Program-made: the position numbers and the translations under genes
Shown here: positions 40,642 through 55,600 of the stretch, piece after piece
Layout of the letters: each line of letters begins with the position of its first letter
How positions within the stretch are numbered: position 1 is the stretch's first letter
Notes under the pieces: model-generated
Database searches by the model: none
Told to the model about the DNA's origin: nothing
The model's input: only the letters and a program-made list of their open reading frames with translations
Source of the DNA: Candidula unifasciata
Lineage: Eukaryota; Mollusca; Gastropoda; Stylommatophora; Geomitridae
Assembly: GCA_905116865.2 (NCBI GenBank)
Contig: CAJHNH020000486.1
Span: forward strand, 162,001-226,000
Reading direction: 5' to 3'
DNA: 64,000 bases

Positions 40642-43600
40642 CCATACAATTTGACTTCCATCAGAATGCATACTGGCCAGACCTGGGATCTCTCTACTGC
40701 AGTTGAATTAAGAATTTCAGAATCGACATGACCGCACTCAGGACACCCCCTTGGCAATTATCCTGAAATAACATTAGAATTAAAAATACTTGACTTGGAT
40801 TTAAAACTATATAATCTAGAGCTCTATACTTCCTCAATAGAGCTCTATACTTCCTCAATAGAGCTCTATACTTCCTCAATAATGTCAGATGGCAGAGGAG
40901 TAAAAACTATACACAAGGGAGATGTAGAATTGTGTACATGAAAATGCAGATTTCTGCATCTGAAAAAAAAAAACCAGACATACCCTAAAAAAAACCATAG
41001 TGCATAGTCCATCTCAATCTTCAGCAGCAAGAGAAGAGTTCCAATTCCGATGGCACCAGTAACTGTCTGATTTTATCTCTGTCTCGCTTTTTCCCCGAGT
41101 GTTGAGCGCCGGCTGGATCCCCTTGTAACTCCTCGCAGTGCCATTCTCCCGAGACCATAATGATCGATCGCCCGTAGCTGGGATAGAACCCATCAACCCA
41201 GCATTTTGAAGTGTGTTTGCAACATCTAAGCCACTGACGCTTGCCACTATATACACTGTATATTAGGTCCATGGTGTTAGACAAATCAACATTTTATAAT
41301 ACAGGTGTTATGGTCGATTTGATGCTAGGTGCTTTTATCTTCTAGAAAATGTCCTGCCACTCATTTAAGGCTGCGCCAACTTGGGCCTAGGGAAATGATA
41401 ATAGCAGAAAATAAGCAGATAGTCTAGCTACCTTCACAGAAGACAAATCCAGCAAATCCTCCTTACAGGAAAGGCAGCCATTACTGACTGTCCACCCATC
41501 AGCCAGGTAGTTGGCCAGGCGGTAAAACTCTGGCTGTGGAAATAAGTCAAATTAAGTAGTCAAAGAATCCTTTTTTAGAGCATCATATATATATGTTGAC
41601 AAAATGTAAGAAAACACATAGCATTATGGTTGGAATGGAGACAAATTAAAAGTGTTAACCTGTTTTTGAATACATGTAGAATTGTGTACATGAATATGCA
41701 GATTTCTGCATCTGAAAAAAAAAAACAGACATACCCTAAAATAAACCATAGTGTATTTTTTAAGCAAAAATTAATATAAGACCTGGTCCTATTTTCGGGG
41801 AAACACAGTAATAAATGGTTTGCTGGAAAGGTTAGACATAAAATATGGGATGAATTCAAAAGGAGTAAAGAAATAGGAGTAATAACTGAGCAAACACTAG
41901 TATCGATAGTTATAAGTCAGAGAAGATGACACTATATTGGACACATCCTGAGAAGAAAGTAGCAGAGAATCACCAAACAGGCAGTAAAATGGAAAACAAA
42001 GGGATTAAGGAGGCAAGGATGCACAAAAGAAACCCACTCAAGGCTGGGTCAACCTGGGAGCCAAAGTAATTTTTGAAACAAGTACGGCTCCACCAGGGAG
42101 CGAACCCACGACCTTCCGATCCGCGGCGAGCGTCTAGCCGCTCCGCCATGGCAATTATCCTGAAATAACATTAGAATTTAAAATACTTGACTTGGATTTA
42201 AAACTATATAATCTAGAGCTCTATACTTCCTCAATAATGTCAGATGACAGAGGAGTAAAAACTATACACAAGGGAGATGAATGGTCGTAGACCATGAGGC
42301 AGACCAAAAAGATAATGGAGAGATAACGTCCCGACAGATCTGCAAACACCTGGTGTCACCAACTGGAAAGAGAAGGCCAACCATAGAGATGAACAGAGGC
42401 AGGTGATATCTGCAGCAATGAACCTCAAGGGTTCGGAATGCTGAAGAAGAAGAAGATACTTCCTCAATTTATATAATACTTCATTGATGTGGCACCTTTC
42501 CGACTTTCCTGAGGATAACGTTATATTGTGTGCTATGAGGAGGCATAGGACTCACAGCTCATGGCAATGGCGTTGTGTGATTAGCAAAGACTCGGCCACG
42601 TTGAGAAAAAAATTTCAGTTACAGCATGGGATTTCAGGACCATCGTTGTCAACATTTGTGTGTAGCGTGTTTCTCTTCAGACGCTCAGCTTTCATCCCTT
42701 CTGCGATTATTTATTCCTTCAATCTTATTCCCTTCCTGATGTGCCCCCTCCGCTCAACATGATCAATGACATCCCCCCCCCCACATGTTCATCTCAATAC
42801 CTGTAACATTCATGTCCTGCTTGCGCATATCTTATAACGCTACATGCAGAAATGATAATCTGTTTGCAACACAATATCAACAGTACCTTAATGGGCCCGT
42901 TTCCATGCACAACGATGGGGCTGGTACCCGTTTTAATATTGTACAGGTAACTGTGTGAGCCCTTGTATTTCAGCACTATCTCACCTGAAAGAAATTATCG
43001 AATATTTACTTCCTGACAACAGCAAATATAGTGCTAGGTTTTTCACTTCCTGACAACAGCAAATATAGTGCTAGGTTTTTCACTTCCTGATGACAGCAAA
43101 TATAGTGCTAGGTTTTTCACTTCCTGACAGCAGCAAATATAATGCTAGGTTTTTCACTTCCTGACAACAGCAAATATAGTGCTAGGTTTTTCATTTCCTG
43201 ACAACAGCAAATATAGTGCTAGGTTTTTCACTTCCTGAAAACAGCAAATATAGTGCTAGGTTTTTCATCTTCTTCTCTGCATTGGTAAAATGCCAAAAAT
43301 GACTCAATACTCTCAAGATTATGGCACCACTGGACATGAAACAAAGAATGTTCCAGCATTTGATCCTGTCGATAATAGAGTATGGACAGAATGCTTACTA
43401 TATCAAAGAGTGAGCTGATGAAATTTGAACACACAAAAAAGAAACAATGTGGGAAATTCTGGGATGTACAAGAGATACCCTGGTTGTTGGTATGGGATAT
43501 ATACCTGCACTGCCTGCTATTACAGATAGGCTCAAAGTTCTGCAAGCAAAGTCAAATCTCAGAGTAGCTGCAGACAAGAAGCACCTCCTGCATGAAGGTA

Positions 43601-46600
43601 GAGCTAAGGATCACACACTGAAAAGAGGAAGGTCTTTGATGGTGCAGGCTGAAGACACAAGTAGACACGTGTGCAGGCTTGATCAATTTGGGCGAGGAGA
43701 GGAGTTGGTCAAAGTGACCAAGCAAGAATCAGATTTGTGTAGGGTTGTAATCACTTTAGGTCGTGAGTGCAGAGAATGGCCAGCTGGTGCTGCAGAATCA
43801 GAAGTTCAATAAATGATTCAAGACAATTCCTGCCCAGGTGATGTGATTATACAAATGACACTGTATTGAGAGGCAGACAAGGTGAATGGGTGTTCATAGC
43901 AAAAGCGAATGGATGTTGCTTAGTGCGCAAAGCCTGGCATATGATATCATAACGTCTAGTTTGAGAATAGAAATGGAGACAGTCACTGCTGCCTTCGACT
44001 GGCTTGAGAATCTGCTATACACACATGTCGTGAATGTAACTGACTCACAGAACTTGTTGAGAAAGGTGGAGACAGGTATGCTCTGTGCAGAGTGGCAAGC
44101 ATTGCTTCAGAGATTCCTTGTAGTTAACCTCCTTTGGATATTTTTCCCAGGTAGCGCCGGTGTGTTAGGAAACAAGCAGGTAGAGAGAGTGGCCGGTTTT
44201 GCGCCGGTGAAATGATGGTAAAGAAATGATGTAAGATAAGCTAGATGTTGTGAGGGCCCTTTGGGAGTGAGTGAACAGATGCAGAGGCAGTTGTAAGGGC
44301 CCTTTGGGAGTGAGTGAACAGATGCAGAGGCACAAACAGATCATTATGGTCTGAGGAAAATGCTGCTGCAAGGAATTACCAGGGGATCTGGCAGACGCTC
44401 AACATTTAAGTGAAAAGAGAGATGGATATACAATCAGACAGTTACAGGTGCCATCGAAATTGTAACTTTACACTTGCCACTGAAGATGGGGACGGAACAC
44501 TTATGGGGGTGCCCTGAGTGCTGTGATGTCAATTCCTACTTCGACATTCAACATTTTGTGCATTCAGTGGCTGTAAACTCTGATGGAAAAGTCCTGGTAG
44601 TTCTTCCACTTCTGGACTAGTCTTGTTCCAGGACTGGAATTTTGTGTGCACATCCATTTAACATATCTGCCTTATTTGTGTGCAGACTGTTGGTTCCTTG
44701 CCTCTCAGGTAGAGGCATTACAACTATGAAGGAAACAATGATCCTATCTACGTTGACGAAGCCCCAGGTAGGGAACCAGTTTCTGGGATGACTGCAGAGG
44801 ATGTAGACAACATATGTTTCAGGAGCTCTGCAGCCCAAACAGGTACAATAAATAGGTCTTAAAACAGCCATCACAGAGGTGCAAAATAAATGTAATAAAG
44901 GTGTTCTCAAAATAAATAGGTTCAACCAATAGCATCCATCGGATATTTTCTCTGCGGCATGCAAGTGTGCTGGGAAATGAACAGGCAAACAGACTGGTTG
45001 ATACAGAATCCCTTGGTGGTAAATTCATGCATGGCAAGCTGGATGGGGTCAAAGCCCTTTAGCAGCAACAGAATAGTGCAGATGCCCAAACAGATCAACC
45101 GGTGCAGCAGGGAGTGATCGGGGGGATCTGGTCATCACTCAACAGAGAGATGGGCATACAATCTGCTAATGGTACCATCAAACTAGAGCTCTCTACTGGC
45201 TGCTGAAGGAGGATGAAGTTCTTATGGAAACAACCTGAGTGCTGGAATGCCTGCTCTTAAATCAACTCAAATCAAAGATAATCAATTTTGAATTTAAATT
45301 TCATAATTAAAAGTCCCCCTACTCCTCCTCCTCCCCTGTTCTACTGTCACATCTTCTTGCTTACCTAAAGCAAAGTTAAGATTCTGAAAGATCTCTGCTC
45401 TGGTATCCAGCTTTATATTCCATTCATGCTGTAGATGCAAAGATATTGACAACCATAAGTATATGTACACATGGGAGGTGGGGGTGCTCATGTTGGCCTT
45501 TCAATGGCACATACGGTTCACATTCTAGTCCTTCCTTCTAATTTATTTTGTGCAATCCTTTCAATGTCATAGATGAAATCCAGTTCAGCACCTTTCGCTT
45601 CTCTCAGAAATGTTCGTCTTAGGGTTTTCTTTTTTCTTTTTAACGTCTTCGCCTCCACACAACATTTGTTTCCCATTTAAATGTAGCTGTTGATTATCCT
45701 TTCCCTTCTTCTCAAGATGCGCCAAATATACTGGCAAAATCTTTGGCTTAAAACTATTGATATCAGCGGTGGTCCAGAGATTTCTCTTACTGTTTAACCT
45801 TTCTTGAATCCATCCCATTTAGTGTTCATCAATTTTCTCGGGCATTTGTTTTCTAATGCATTTAACTTTCACACCTTTTTTTCCTCCAATTTCCTTTCTT
45901 GCAAGAGGGTGAACAAATCAATCAACTCTACAATCTTACACTGTTCTTCTGTTCTTTTTTACCCTCCACTCCACTCACATCTTTTATGGGACAGAACATT
46001 CGGTCAATACATTTGTGAAATTTAAGGTAAAACAAATTTTTTCATTTAGCCAACACCCCCCCCCCCCCCTCTCCACAAAAGAAAAAAATAATACAAACAG
46101 AATACAAACAAAAAGCAAGTATCTGTTTTAGTCAGTCTCCATGTTTCTGCTCCATACAGCAGTACAAACTTAACTTTTAAGTTTGGTATGATGGCACACT
46201 GGCACTGTAAAATTTATGGCTAACAAGCACAATAACATCAATGGCAAACTGACACAGTTAAATCAAAGGCAATTTGAAACAGTATAATAAATGGCAAGCT
46301 GACAAACACTCTGACCCTGAGTGCCCGATTGAGAAAGAGTCTGGTGTAGTACAGCTGGTCATCATCGCCATCTTTGACAGGTTGATAGTTGACCAGATCG
46401 TACACTTCCCTGGCATAGCCAATGAAACCTTTAGAAGATAAAAAGACTCATTTGCAGTGTTGTTTAAAATTATTTGAACGTTCACATGTTGCTTCTTTTG
46501 CTCCCTGTGTGAGTTCCTGGGGTCCCCTGGAAAGGAAGGGGGGGGGGGGCACTGTTTCTTAACAAGCACGTTGTAATGTGTGGCTAAGGATTTGTTGAAA

Positions 46601-49600
46601 TCGAATACATTGAGCCGAAAGGTGCAGATAATGCTGCCTAGCTGTAAACCTCGACACCACATGAAAACAGAAGAAGCAGAACGAGGTATTTGCTTTCAGA
46701 GTTCACCTTGCCAGCTAGTTTGTTACATGTCACTGTTAAGATAGGTCTGTCATTTGACATGCTTGCGAAACAGACGCACACCAATTGTATTATTGTAACT
46801 GACTCACAAAGCATGCTGAGAAAGGTAGAGGAAGACAGGCTCCATACTGAGTGGCAAGCATTACCAGGGTAGTTAGCGTCCTTTGAATGATCATGCAGTG
46901 GGCAGACAGATTGGCTGGTTCTTCAACATTGCATGGTGAGGTGATGCACGACAGGCTAGATGTGGTCAAGGCCCTTTGGGTAAGGGTGAACAATGCTGAA
47001 TGGATGAATTAATCAATCAGTGCACGCGAGACATTCCTATACTTGCTTCGTCCACTCCTCTGTTGCCAATGATGAGTTCCAACACTGATGTTACCAGCTG
47101 CATCCAGGTTGAAAGCTCATCTATTTTTCCTCTGTGTGTAGAAAATCATAGAGGAGCGACTGGCCGAACAGTTAGAATGCTGGGCTCTCAAGCAGGAGAC
47201 CCGGTTTCAAATTCTCAGTAAGGCTGGGGATTTTTTTCTGTCGGGGGCAAACAAAAATCCTCCCCTGCACAGTTGTTCTGACAGCACTAGCCATGCGGCT
47301 GTAAACCCTCAGGCTCAAAGACCTCCCTACCTAAATTGCAACAGTGGTATAATAAAGACAGTAACTGGCAGCTTTTTCGTAGAAAATCATCCAGACCCTC
47401 TGCTTACTCCCAGCTAAATCTTCCTTTCCAAATACAGATGCTCTGTCTGTTCAGCTGCATTGTTTACTTGATCCCTGAGTGTCTTTATCATAAAGTAGCT
47501 CACTGTCCAGAGGGGCGGCAGCAGCTAATCTATCAGCTTGCTCATTACCATCACTGCTCACTTATCTAAGTCTTATCAAGCAATGCAAGCCACATTTTCT
47601 GTTTTTCTAAGTTGTGTGGAGGGGACGTATCAGGAAGTGAATGAGAATGAAGGAAGAAATGATTACAGAAAGGATAAGAGTCGAGCGTCTGAGAAGAAAC
47701 ACACTAAATACAAATGTTGACAACATCGGTCATGAAATCTCATGCTATAATTGTGGAAGAGTCTCATGCCTCTGTATAACGCAATATAACACTATCGTCT
47801 GGAAAGATGAAAAGGTGCCAATCAATCAATAAAATCAGGAAGAGGATTTGGATAGACAGACGTTATGATTGGTTTGAGTTGACTAGAGTTCACAGATGCA
47901 GTTTTATTTTTTTAATGGAGAGCCTAGAGATGACAACAGGAGCTATGAGCTCATGCTTTGTGCAATGCCCCTGGCAGGCGGCTAGCCATTCTGCGGAAAG
48001 AGACTGAGCAAAATGGGATAAACCTGATGCAATAAAATCGATTTTCTCAACTTTAACTTTAATTCTGTTAAAAACTTACCTCCTGAATTCAGGAACCGCT
48101 TCTCTGACTCCTTAACAATAGGATACTTGTCCTAAGAAAAGATGTAATGAAATCATGTTATCAATAAACACAAGAAATATACAAATACTTTACTGGATGC
48201 AGGGGGGTCTGGCTGACACTCAACACTCAAGGGAAAGGTGACACAGATGTACAATCAGACAGTTACTGGTATTATCAGAATTGGAACTCTTCACTTGCTG
48301 CTGAAGATGGGGACAGAGGGCTTATGGGAGAGTCCTAAGTGCTATGATATCGATTCTTAATTCAACATTCAACTGGATGCATATTTTGTGTCTAATTCTA
48401 AAAATGCGGGCCTGTGTATATGCTGAGTTAGGTATGACCCTGGCTTTACATAGTAGAGAAAAAAGAAAGAAAACAGCAAGGAGAAATAAAGAAAGGACGG
48501 AAAGAAGAATCAAGAGTGTGTATGAGACAGACAGACAGACAGACGGATAGAAATGAGCGAGAACTAGTGATAATTATATTTGTACTTTATTATTTATGGA
48601 AATATATAAATATTATGTTGTAAGACACCTATCTCTCCCACAGTGTGACTCTCGTACCACTGTCTAATAGCCACAAGAACTATCTTTTGGCTAAACCCGA
48701 CTGCGCGGTGACGAACTCCATGTGGTCCGGGTTCACTTCCGGGAGGTAGGCAGAAAAGCCACATTTCCTCCCAGATTTACGGTATCTATCATGGAATCAA
48801 GGCCGAAGGGTTGCAATATCCATAGTACCGAGCCAAAGGGTTAACAACTCATGGTTTCTGGATATTTTTTTTTTTTAAATTGACCGCCCACCATAGGAAT
48901 CGAACCCTGTGAAACCTTTTTGCTAACCTCTAAACCATGCGCTGTTTGGCCAAACAAGAGCACCAATGAAGAATCCAGGAGGATAATAAAATGTTCATAT
49001 TGGCAAACATTAGCAAGGGCGGAAGATGGAGATGATTGGGCATTTATGCAGAATGCCTCCTGATACTGTGGCACAGAAAGGTCTTCAGTGGGTGCCAGAC
49101 AGAAGACGTGGAAGACCAAAAGAAACCTGGGGAAAGATAGGAGGAAGAGAAATCAAAAAATGTAAAATGACATGAGATACGGATAGAAATGAGCGAGAAC
49201 TAGTGATAATTATATTTGTACTTTATTATTTATGGAAATATATAAATATTATGTTGTAAGACACCTATCTCTCCCACAGTGTGACTCTCGTACCACTGTC
49301 TAATAGCCACAAGAACTATCTTTTGGCTAAACCCGACTGCGCGGTGACGAACTCCATGTGGTCCGGGGTTCACTTCCGGGAGGTAGGCAGAAAAGCCACA
49401 TTTCCTCCCAGATTTACGGTATCTATCATGGAATCAAGGCCGAAGGGTTGCAATATCCATAGTACCGAGCCAAAGGGTTAACAACTCATGGTTTCTGGAT
49501 ATTTTTTTTTTTTAAATTGACCGCCCACCATAGGAATCGAACCCTGTGAAACCTTTTTGCTAACCTCTAAACCATGCGCTGTTTGGCCAAACAAGAGCAC

Positions 49601-52600
49601 CAATGAAGAATCCAGGAGGATAATAAAATGTTCATATTGGCAAACATTAGCAAGGGCGGAAGATGGAGATGATTGGGCATTTATGCAGAATGCCTCCTGA
49701 TACTGTGGCACAGAAAGGTCTTCAGTGGGTGCCAGACAGAAGACGTGGAAGACCAAAAGAAACCTGGGGAAAGATAGGAGGAAGAGAAATAAAAAAATGT
49801 AAAATGACATGAGATACCATGGACAGAAAGTAGCGGACAGGCAGGAATAGAGCTCACTTGTGAATGCCTTATGTGCCAACAACGTCATAAAAAAAAAAAG
49901 GATATAGACAGCGATACAAGAGAAAGATGTATGTTTCCTTAGACACCTCAGACTGGAAGAGAAAGAGACAAAGATGATAAAATCCCACGGACTAACTGCT
50001 AAGGCCAGGAAAAAGAGAAATCAGGGAATGTAAACGACATGCGATACCAAGGGCAACAAGCAGACTACCAGCAGCAAAGGAGATAACCTGTGTAAAGATC
50101 CCGATATGGGTTCCAATATAAATTTCCAACAGAATGGGGGAATGGATAATAACATGATTGAATGACAGTTAACAACCAGCATGTAAGAAAATGCTGTTGC
50201 CGGTCTCTGAATGCAGATTTGCATTGGTGTTTCAATAAAGTATATATGAAGCCAAAAAGAGCAACCAAGAGGTTTTGAAAGAGGCGGGACCCCGAAGACA
50301 ACTTATCACAGACATCAGAAGGAGACAGTCATCATTTTTCGGCAATGTTATGAGAAGAGGGAAAATAGAACATGTTGTGACCACTGGAAAGATATGTGGA
50401 AGGAGGGATAGAGGAAGACAACGAGAGAAGATGCTTGACAGTCTTGTTGCATGGCAAGGAGGTGTGTCAGCACACGAACTGATACATGCTGCAGGAGATC
50501 GCAGATTATGGAGAGGCATGATCGCCCAGGCCAGTCGGCAAGGCACCTGATGATGACGATGATATGTGAAGCCACTATTTGCCGACGCCGACATGTACAG
50601 ATGTGTGCTGCAAGTATATGACAACCTGGGAATGCCTTATGTGTCAACAATGAAAAAGATATACACAGAGATACAAGAAAAAGATGTGTTGGTTAGTTAG
50701 TTAGTTAGTTGGGTTATCATCACTCCGGACATGTCCATAGGTGCTCAGATTTCCCCTTTCGCAGTATGAACCCCAACGTCTGGTGGCTAACAGTACCAGT
50801 TCTATGTTGATTTACAAGTAACATGCCTAGTGTGTGTCTTGTTTTTTGTTGTTGCTATGCCAATCTTAACTTTTGAGCCTATAATTCTGGTGAGTGATGT
50901 GAATTCATTGTCCCCAAAGCCCTCCACCCTTCCTATCTCTCGGAGGGTATTAATAATATCAATATGATCCATAGGTTGACCGTTGGTAGTGATAGCAGAT
51001 CCAGCCAGCCTATCATGTGAAGATGCATGTTTTCTTAGAAACCCCATAGTAGAAGAGAATGACACAGACGATGAAAAAACCACAAAGAACTTACTGCTAA
51101 GGATCTATCTGGCCAGCAGGTATCCTCTGCCCCAAACACCAGCCTGGACTGAAATTTGAGAAACTTCTCCAAGATGGCCTCCTTTCCATCAGTAAACACA
51201 ACATCGTAACTAAAAATAAAAATAAACAGTGTATTATAAGAAGCAAGGGGGGAACCCATGGTGGCATAATGACTAGACACTTGCCTGCTGGCCCAAATGA
51301 CTTGAGTTTAAATCCACACTGAGGCAGATTTTTAAAATGCACCTTCGCTGTCAGGTCCACTCAGCCGAAAATGGGTACCAGGTAATGTCCTGGGAAGTAA
51401 AGGTGGCCGACCTGGTGGTGCCTACATCATGCAATGAGTACCCGTTAGTCTTAAAAAAAAAAGTTCTAGCACTATATGTCCAATGTGTCCGGAAAATGTC
51501 CTTTATACTTTAACTCATCAAAAGTCCTAGCCGTACTAATTATATATTTAAAAAAAATGACCCACATAACTCAACCAAAATTGAACAAAATATGTTCAGT
51601 GGTTTGCAACTACTTGGCAAAATACATATAACATGATTATCACACAGCAAGCAGACTTAAGTGACTGTTTTCCCCCTGATTTGGGGACAGTCTCAGATTT
51701 AGATCTTATGTCTCAGATTATTTTTAAGAGCTCATTTTACCCTCAAATGGTCAAATTTTAGGAGCTGATTTAAATCTTGAATGGTTGTCCCTGAAAACAT
51801 TCTGAGGAAAATGATAAATTTTAAGGGCTCATTTTGCTCTTAAATGGTTGTCCCTGAAAACTTTCTGGGGAAAATGATAATAAATTTTAAGAGCTCATTT
51901 TACTCTCAAATGGTTGTCCCTGAAAACATTTTAAGAAAAATTAAAATAAATTTTTAGAGCTCATTTTACTCACGAATGGTTGTCCCCGAAAACTTTCTGG
52001 GGAAAATGATAAATTTTAAGAGCTTGTTTAAATCTCAAATGGTTGTCTCTGAAAACATTATGGGGAAAATGATAAATTTTAGGAGCTCATTTTAATTTCG
52101 AATGGTTGTCCCTGAAAACATTTTGTGGAAAATGGTAACCTTAAAGCAGACTCTTCTGACTTACTTTTTCTTCTGCAATCATCTGAGAAATGGCAGCTGA
52201 CAAGGTGGTTTACAGCTAGATTGCTATATCGGTGATTTTTGGGATAACACATATGAATTCACAAAACCCTTCATTAACTCTTCGAGTCCCAAAGTGTTTA
52301 TCCTCACAGGCCCAAGGGGTAGGAAAGAGATACATAAAATCAGCGCATCATGCGTTAATTGGGCTTCAATGTAAGAACCTATGAACATATGATGCGTTCC
52401 TTGGGACTCAAAGAGTTAACTACCTTCTACAACATGTTTATTAAGGGGCGTAGTGTCTTTTGTTAACTTCTAAATTAGGGCCCTGGAACCCACATGGAGA
52501 GCTGAGTGACTAACCTGTCAGTAAACATAATGATGAGATTCTCATTGTTCTTGTATGGCTTCAGGGCTTCCTTGAGGATGTTGACTTTCTGCCCTCCTCC

Positions 52601-55600
52601 AACTGACTGCATGCTTCCTCCCTGCCAGCTGGTTCCCAGTCCAAACACCTGTGGGGAGTCATGCATACATATTATTTTGTGATAAAGGTGCTTGCTGGTT
52701 ATACTGTTTTCTCATGCTGCTATGAAGTGTTTAGTTAAAAACTGATATCAGAGCACTCTGGACATTCCTCTGAGTGCTCTGTCCCCATCTTCAGCAGCCA
52801 ACAAAGAATTCCATTCCAATGTAACCAGCAGAAGTTTGATTGTATGTCTGTTGTGCCTTTCCTCCTGTACAGTGATCCCCTGGTCACTCCCCATATCATC
52901 ATTCTCTCCAGACTGTAATGATTCATACACACTTCTGCACTGTTCACCAGCTCCCACGTGGCTACAACCCACACATCAAGCCTGTCATGCACCATTTTAC
53001 CACCAAGTTGTGCTGCACCAGCCAATTAATCTGCCTGTTCATTTCCCAGCACATCTTTATGCCCCAGATTTAAAAATCTAAAGGATGCTACTTACCAAGG
53101 ACCTCTGAAGCAATGCTTGCCCCTCACCACAAAACATACACATCTCCACCTTTCTCAGCACGCTATGCAAGTCTGTTACAATGACAACATGTGTGTGCAG
53201 CTGGTTCTCAAGGCAGCGGAAAGCAACTGTGACTGCCTCCACCTCCTTATGGTATTCAGGTAAAGAATAAACAGCACCAGTCTTTTTTAGTGTGTATGCA
53301 TTTTATATGGGTTTTCCAAGATCTTTCTTATCCCCTCTGTCTATTCATGGTTGGCCTCTTTCGATTTCCACTTGGTCTGTATATCATTACTTGTGGTATT
53401 ATATGCCTAGTTCAGGTGTGGAACACAGACATTAAGCAGATAAGATGAGAAAAGGGAGGAAACAAGCAGAAATTTTATTTCTGACAGAAATGCAAATATC
53501 ATGAGCAGAAAGATGGATAAATGATCAAGAAAAAGATATAACATTTAGGAAACAGACAATATATATAACGTAACATATATAATTTAATTCAATAGACATA
53601 ATCTTACAGAAATAGATAAAACCTACAATATATAACATAATATAATACAATAGACATAACCTTCCAGAAATGTATATAACCTAAGATATAATACAGATAC
53701 AACCAACATTACCTTCCAGAAACAGATATAACCTAAGATATAATATAGAATATAATACAATAGATATAATTATCAAGAAATAGATATAACCTAAGATATC
53801 ATGTAGAATATAACACATTAGACACAACCTTCCCGAAACAGATATAATCTAAGATATAATGTAGACTATAAAACAATAGATATAACCTTCCAGAAATTGA
53901 TATAATCTAAGATATAATGTAAAATATAATACTACAGATATAACCTACCAGAAATAGATGATACAATGTAGAACATAATTCAAGAGATATAACCTCTCAG
54001 AAATAAATGTAACATGTACAGTGATTTTTTAGAAACTAGACATAAGTAAATTAAGAACCATTTTTACGGCGGTGGTGCAACAGCAGGATAAAAAAAGACT
54101 CATATTTTCTAACCAATCAGCATTTGGTGGGTTATGTGTCCTAACATGCCAGGCACCTTTACTTCCCAAGAAATTACCAGATACCGACTTTAGGCTGAAT
54201 TCTGAAAAAATATCTGCCTTGCTAAAGCCTATTTTTTTGGGGCCGGAAGGCTGGCTTCTAGCCTTAAGGCTACCATCATTATCATCATCATCTATCAGCA
54301 GGTCCTTTACAGAACGCTGCTTTCATCACTGCATGCCTGAAAGGTCTCTCTTTCTCTCACCCGATGTGCTTTCATAACCAATGCATTTTCAATGTCTTGT
54401 ATCCACTTTCGCAGGGAATCTGTCTCTACAATTGTTTTCTGGAAACTTCTCTACATCACCATTCTCTCCAGGCCACCATGATGTTTCTAACATGTCCTAA
54501 ATATAGGATGTTGTTGTTTTCTTCTTCTTCTTCTTCTTGTTCTATGGCAGTGATTCCCAAACTGTGTGCTGCAGCGCCCCGGGAAGATGCAACCTCTTCA
54601 CAGGGGAGCGGCTAAATATTCGAAGATACGCGAGTTTTTTTTTTTAATTTTATTTATCTCTTACATACAAACAGTCATACTTTACTTAGGCTAGGGCGCC
54701 GTGGGAAACAATTGAAAAAAAAAAGGTGCCGCAACTAAAAAAAAGTTTAGGAAACACTGGTCCATGGTACTCTATAAGCATTTCAGTTCAAAAGCTCTGT
54801 TTTTTTCCTTCAATGACTGAGTTAAGAGTCCAAGATTCACATTCATAAGCTGCCGTGGAAAAGATGCATCATCTTAACATTTTTACTTATACTCATTTGC
54901 AGGTGTTGTGCCCTACCCTGTTTCAGGAAAGCTAATCTCCTTTGCCTCTGCCCTTAAAATTACAGTTAGCATGTTGTCTTGTGGTTAACACCTAGGCTGT
55001 GATATTTGCCCCTTTTAGCCCAACACATTCAATTTCAGGAAATTTTTAATTAGAAGCTTTTTTAAGACATACTTGCAGGCAATGGGTGTAGTATTCTATG
55101 GGAACATTTTTCTTCTCTAGTCCTGCTCTGCTTTCAGCGTCAGGTTTTTATGAGGTTTCGGTAGCAATCCTTGGTATGTGCTTTGCACAGATGCTGGTAT
55201 TGTTTGGCCTTGGATTATCTTCCTGTGACAATTTACTGAAAGTTCTCTTCGTTAGTCAGTTTCTTTCAGGACCTCCATATTTCTTCTTCATTCACTCGCT
55301 TGCAATAAATTATCTATATCTGCAGTGCTGTCTCTAGTATGAACCTCACTCACTGTCTTTTGTAATTCAATTAGCAGCCTCTAAAGTTTGGCTTCCACCA
55401 TTCAGGTGGTCCAATGTTTTTGCCCTCATCAGATAGAGACAACCTATATTCTTTGGTCATGTGATGAGAAGGATAAAACTGGTGTATATCATGAAAGTAG
55501 GGAAGCTGGAGGGGAGAAGAGGCAGAGGGAGACTGAGATAAAAGATACTGGACAGTTTGACATCATGGCATGGAGGATCATCTGTGTCAGAGTTTACTGA

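Noticed and set aside
42070..42150. Functional tRNA gene on the minus strand
   Set aside because: Box A- and B-like blocks are present but the ends do not pair, and the flank recurs elsewhere as a SINE body.
49478..49888. 136-codon minus frame with an identical twin at 48841-49119
   Set aside because: The match is only the 636-bp tandem duplication; the antisense strand of the same DNA encodes a LINE tail.
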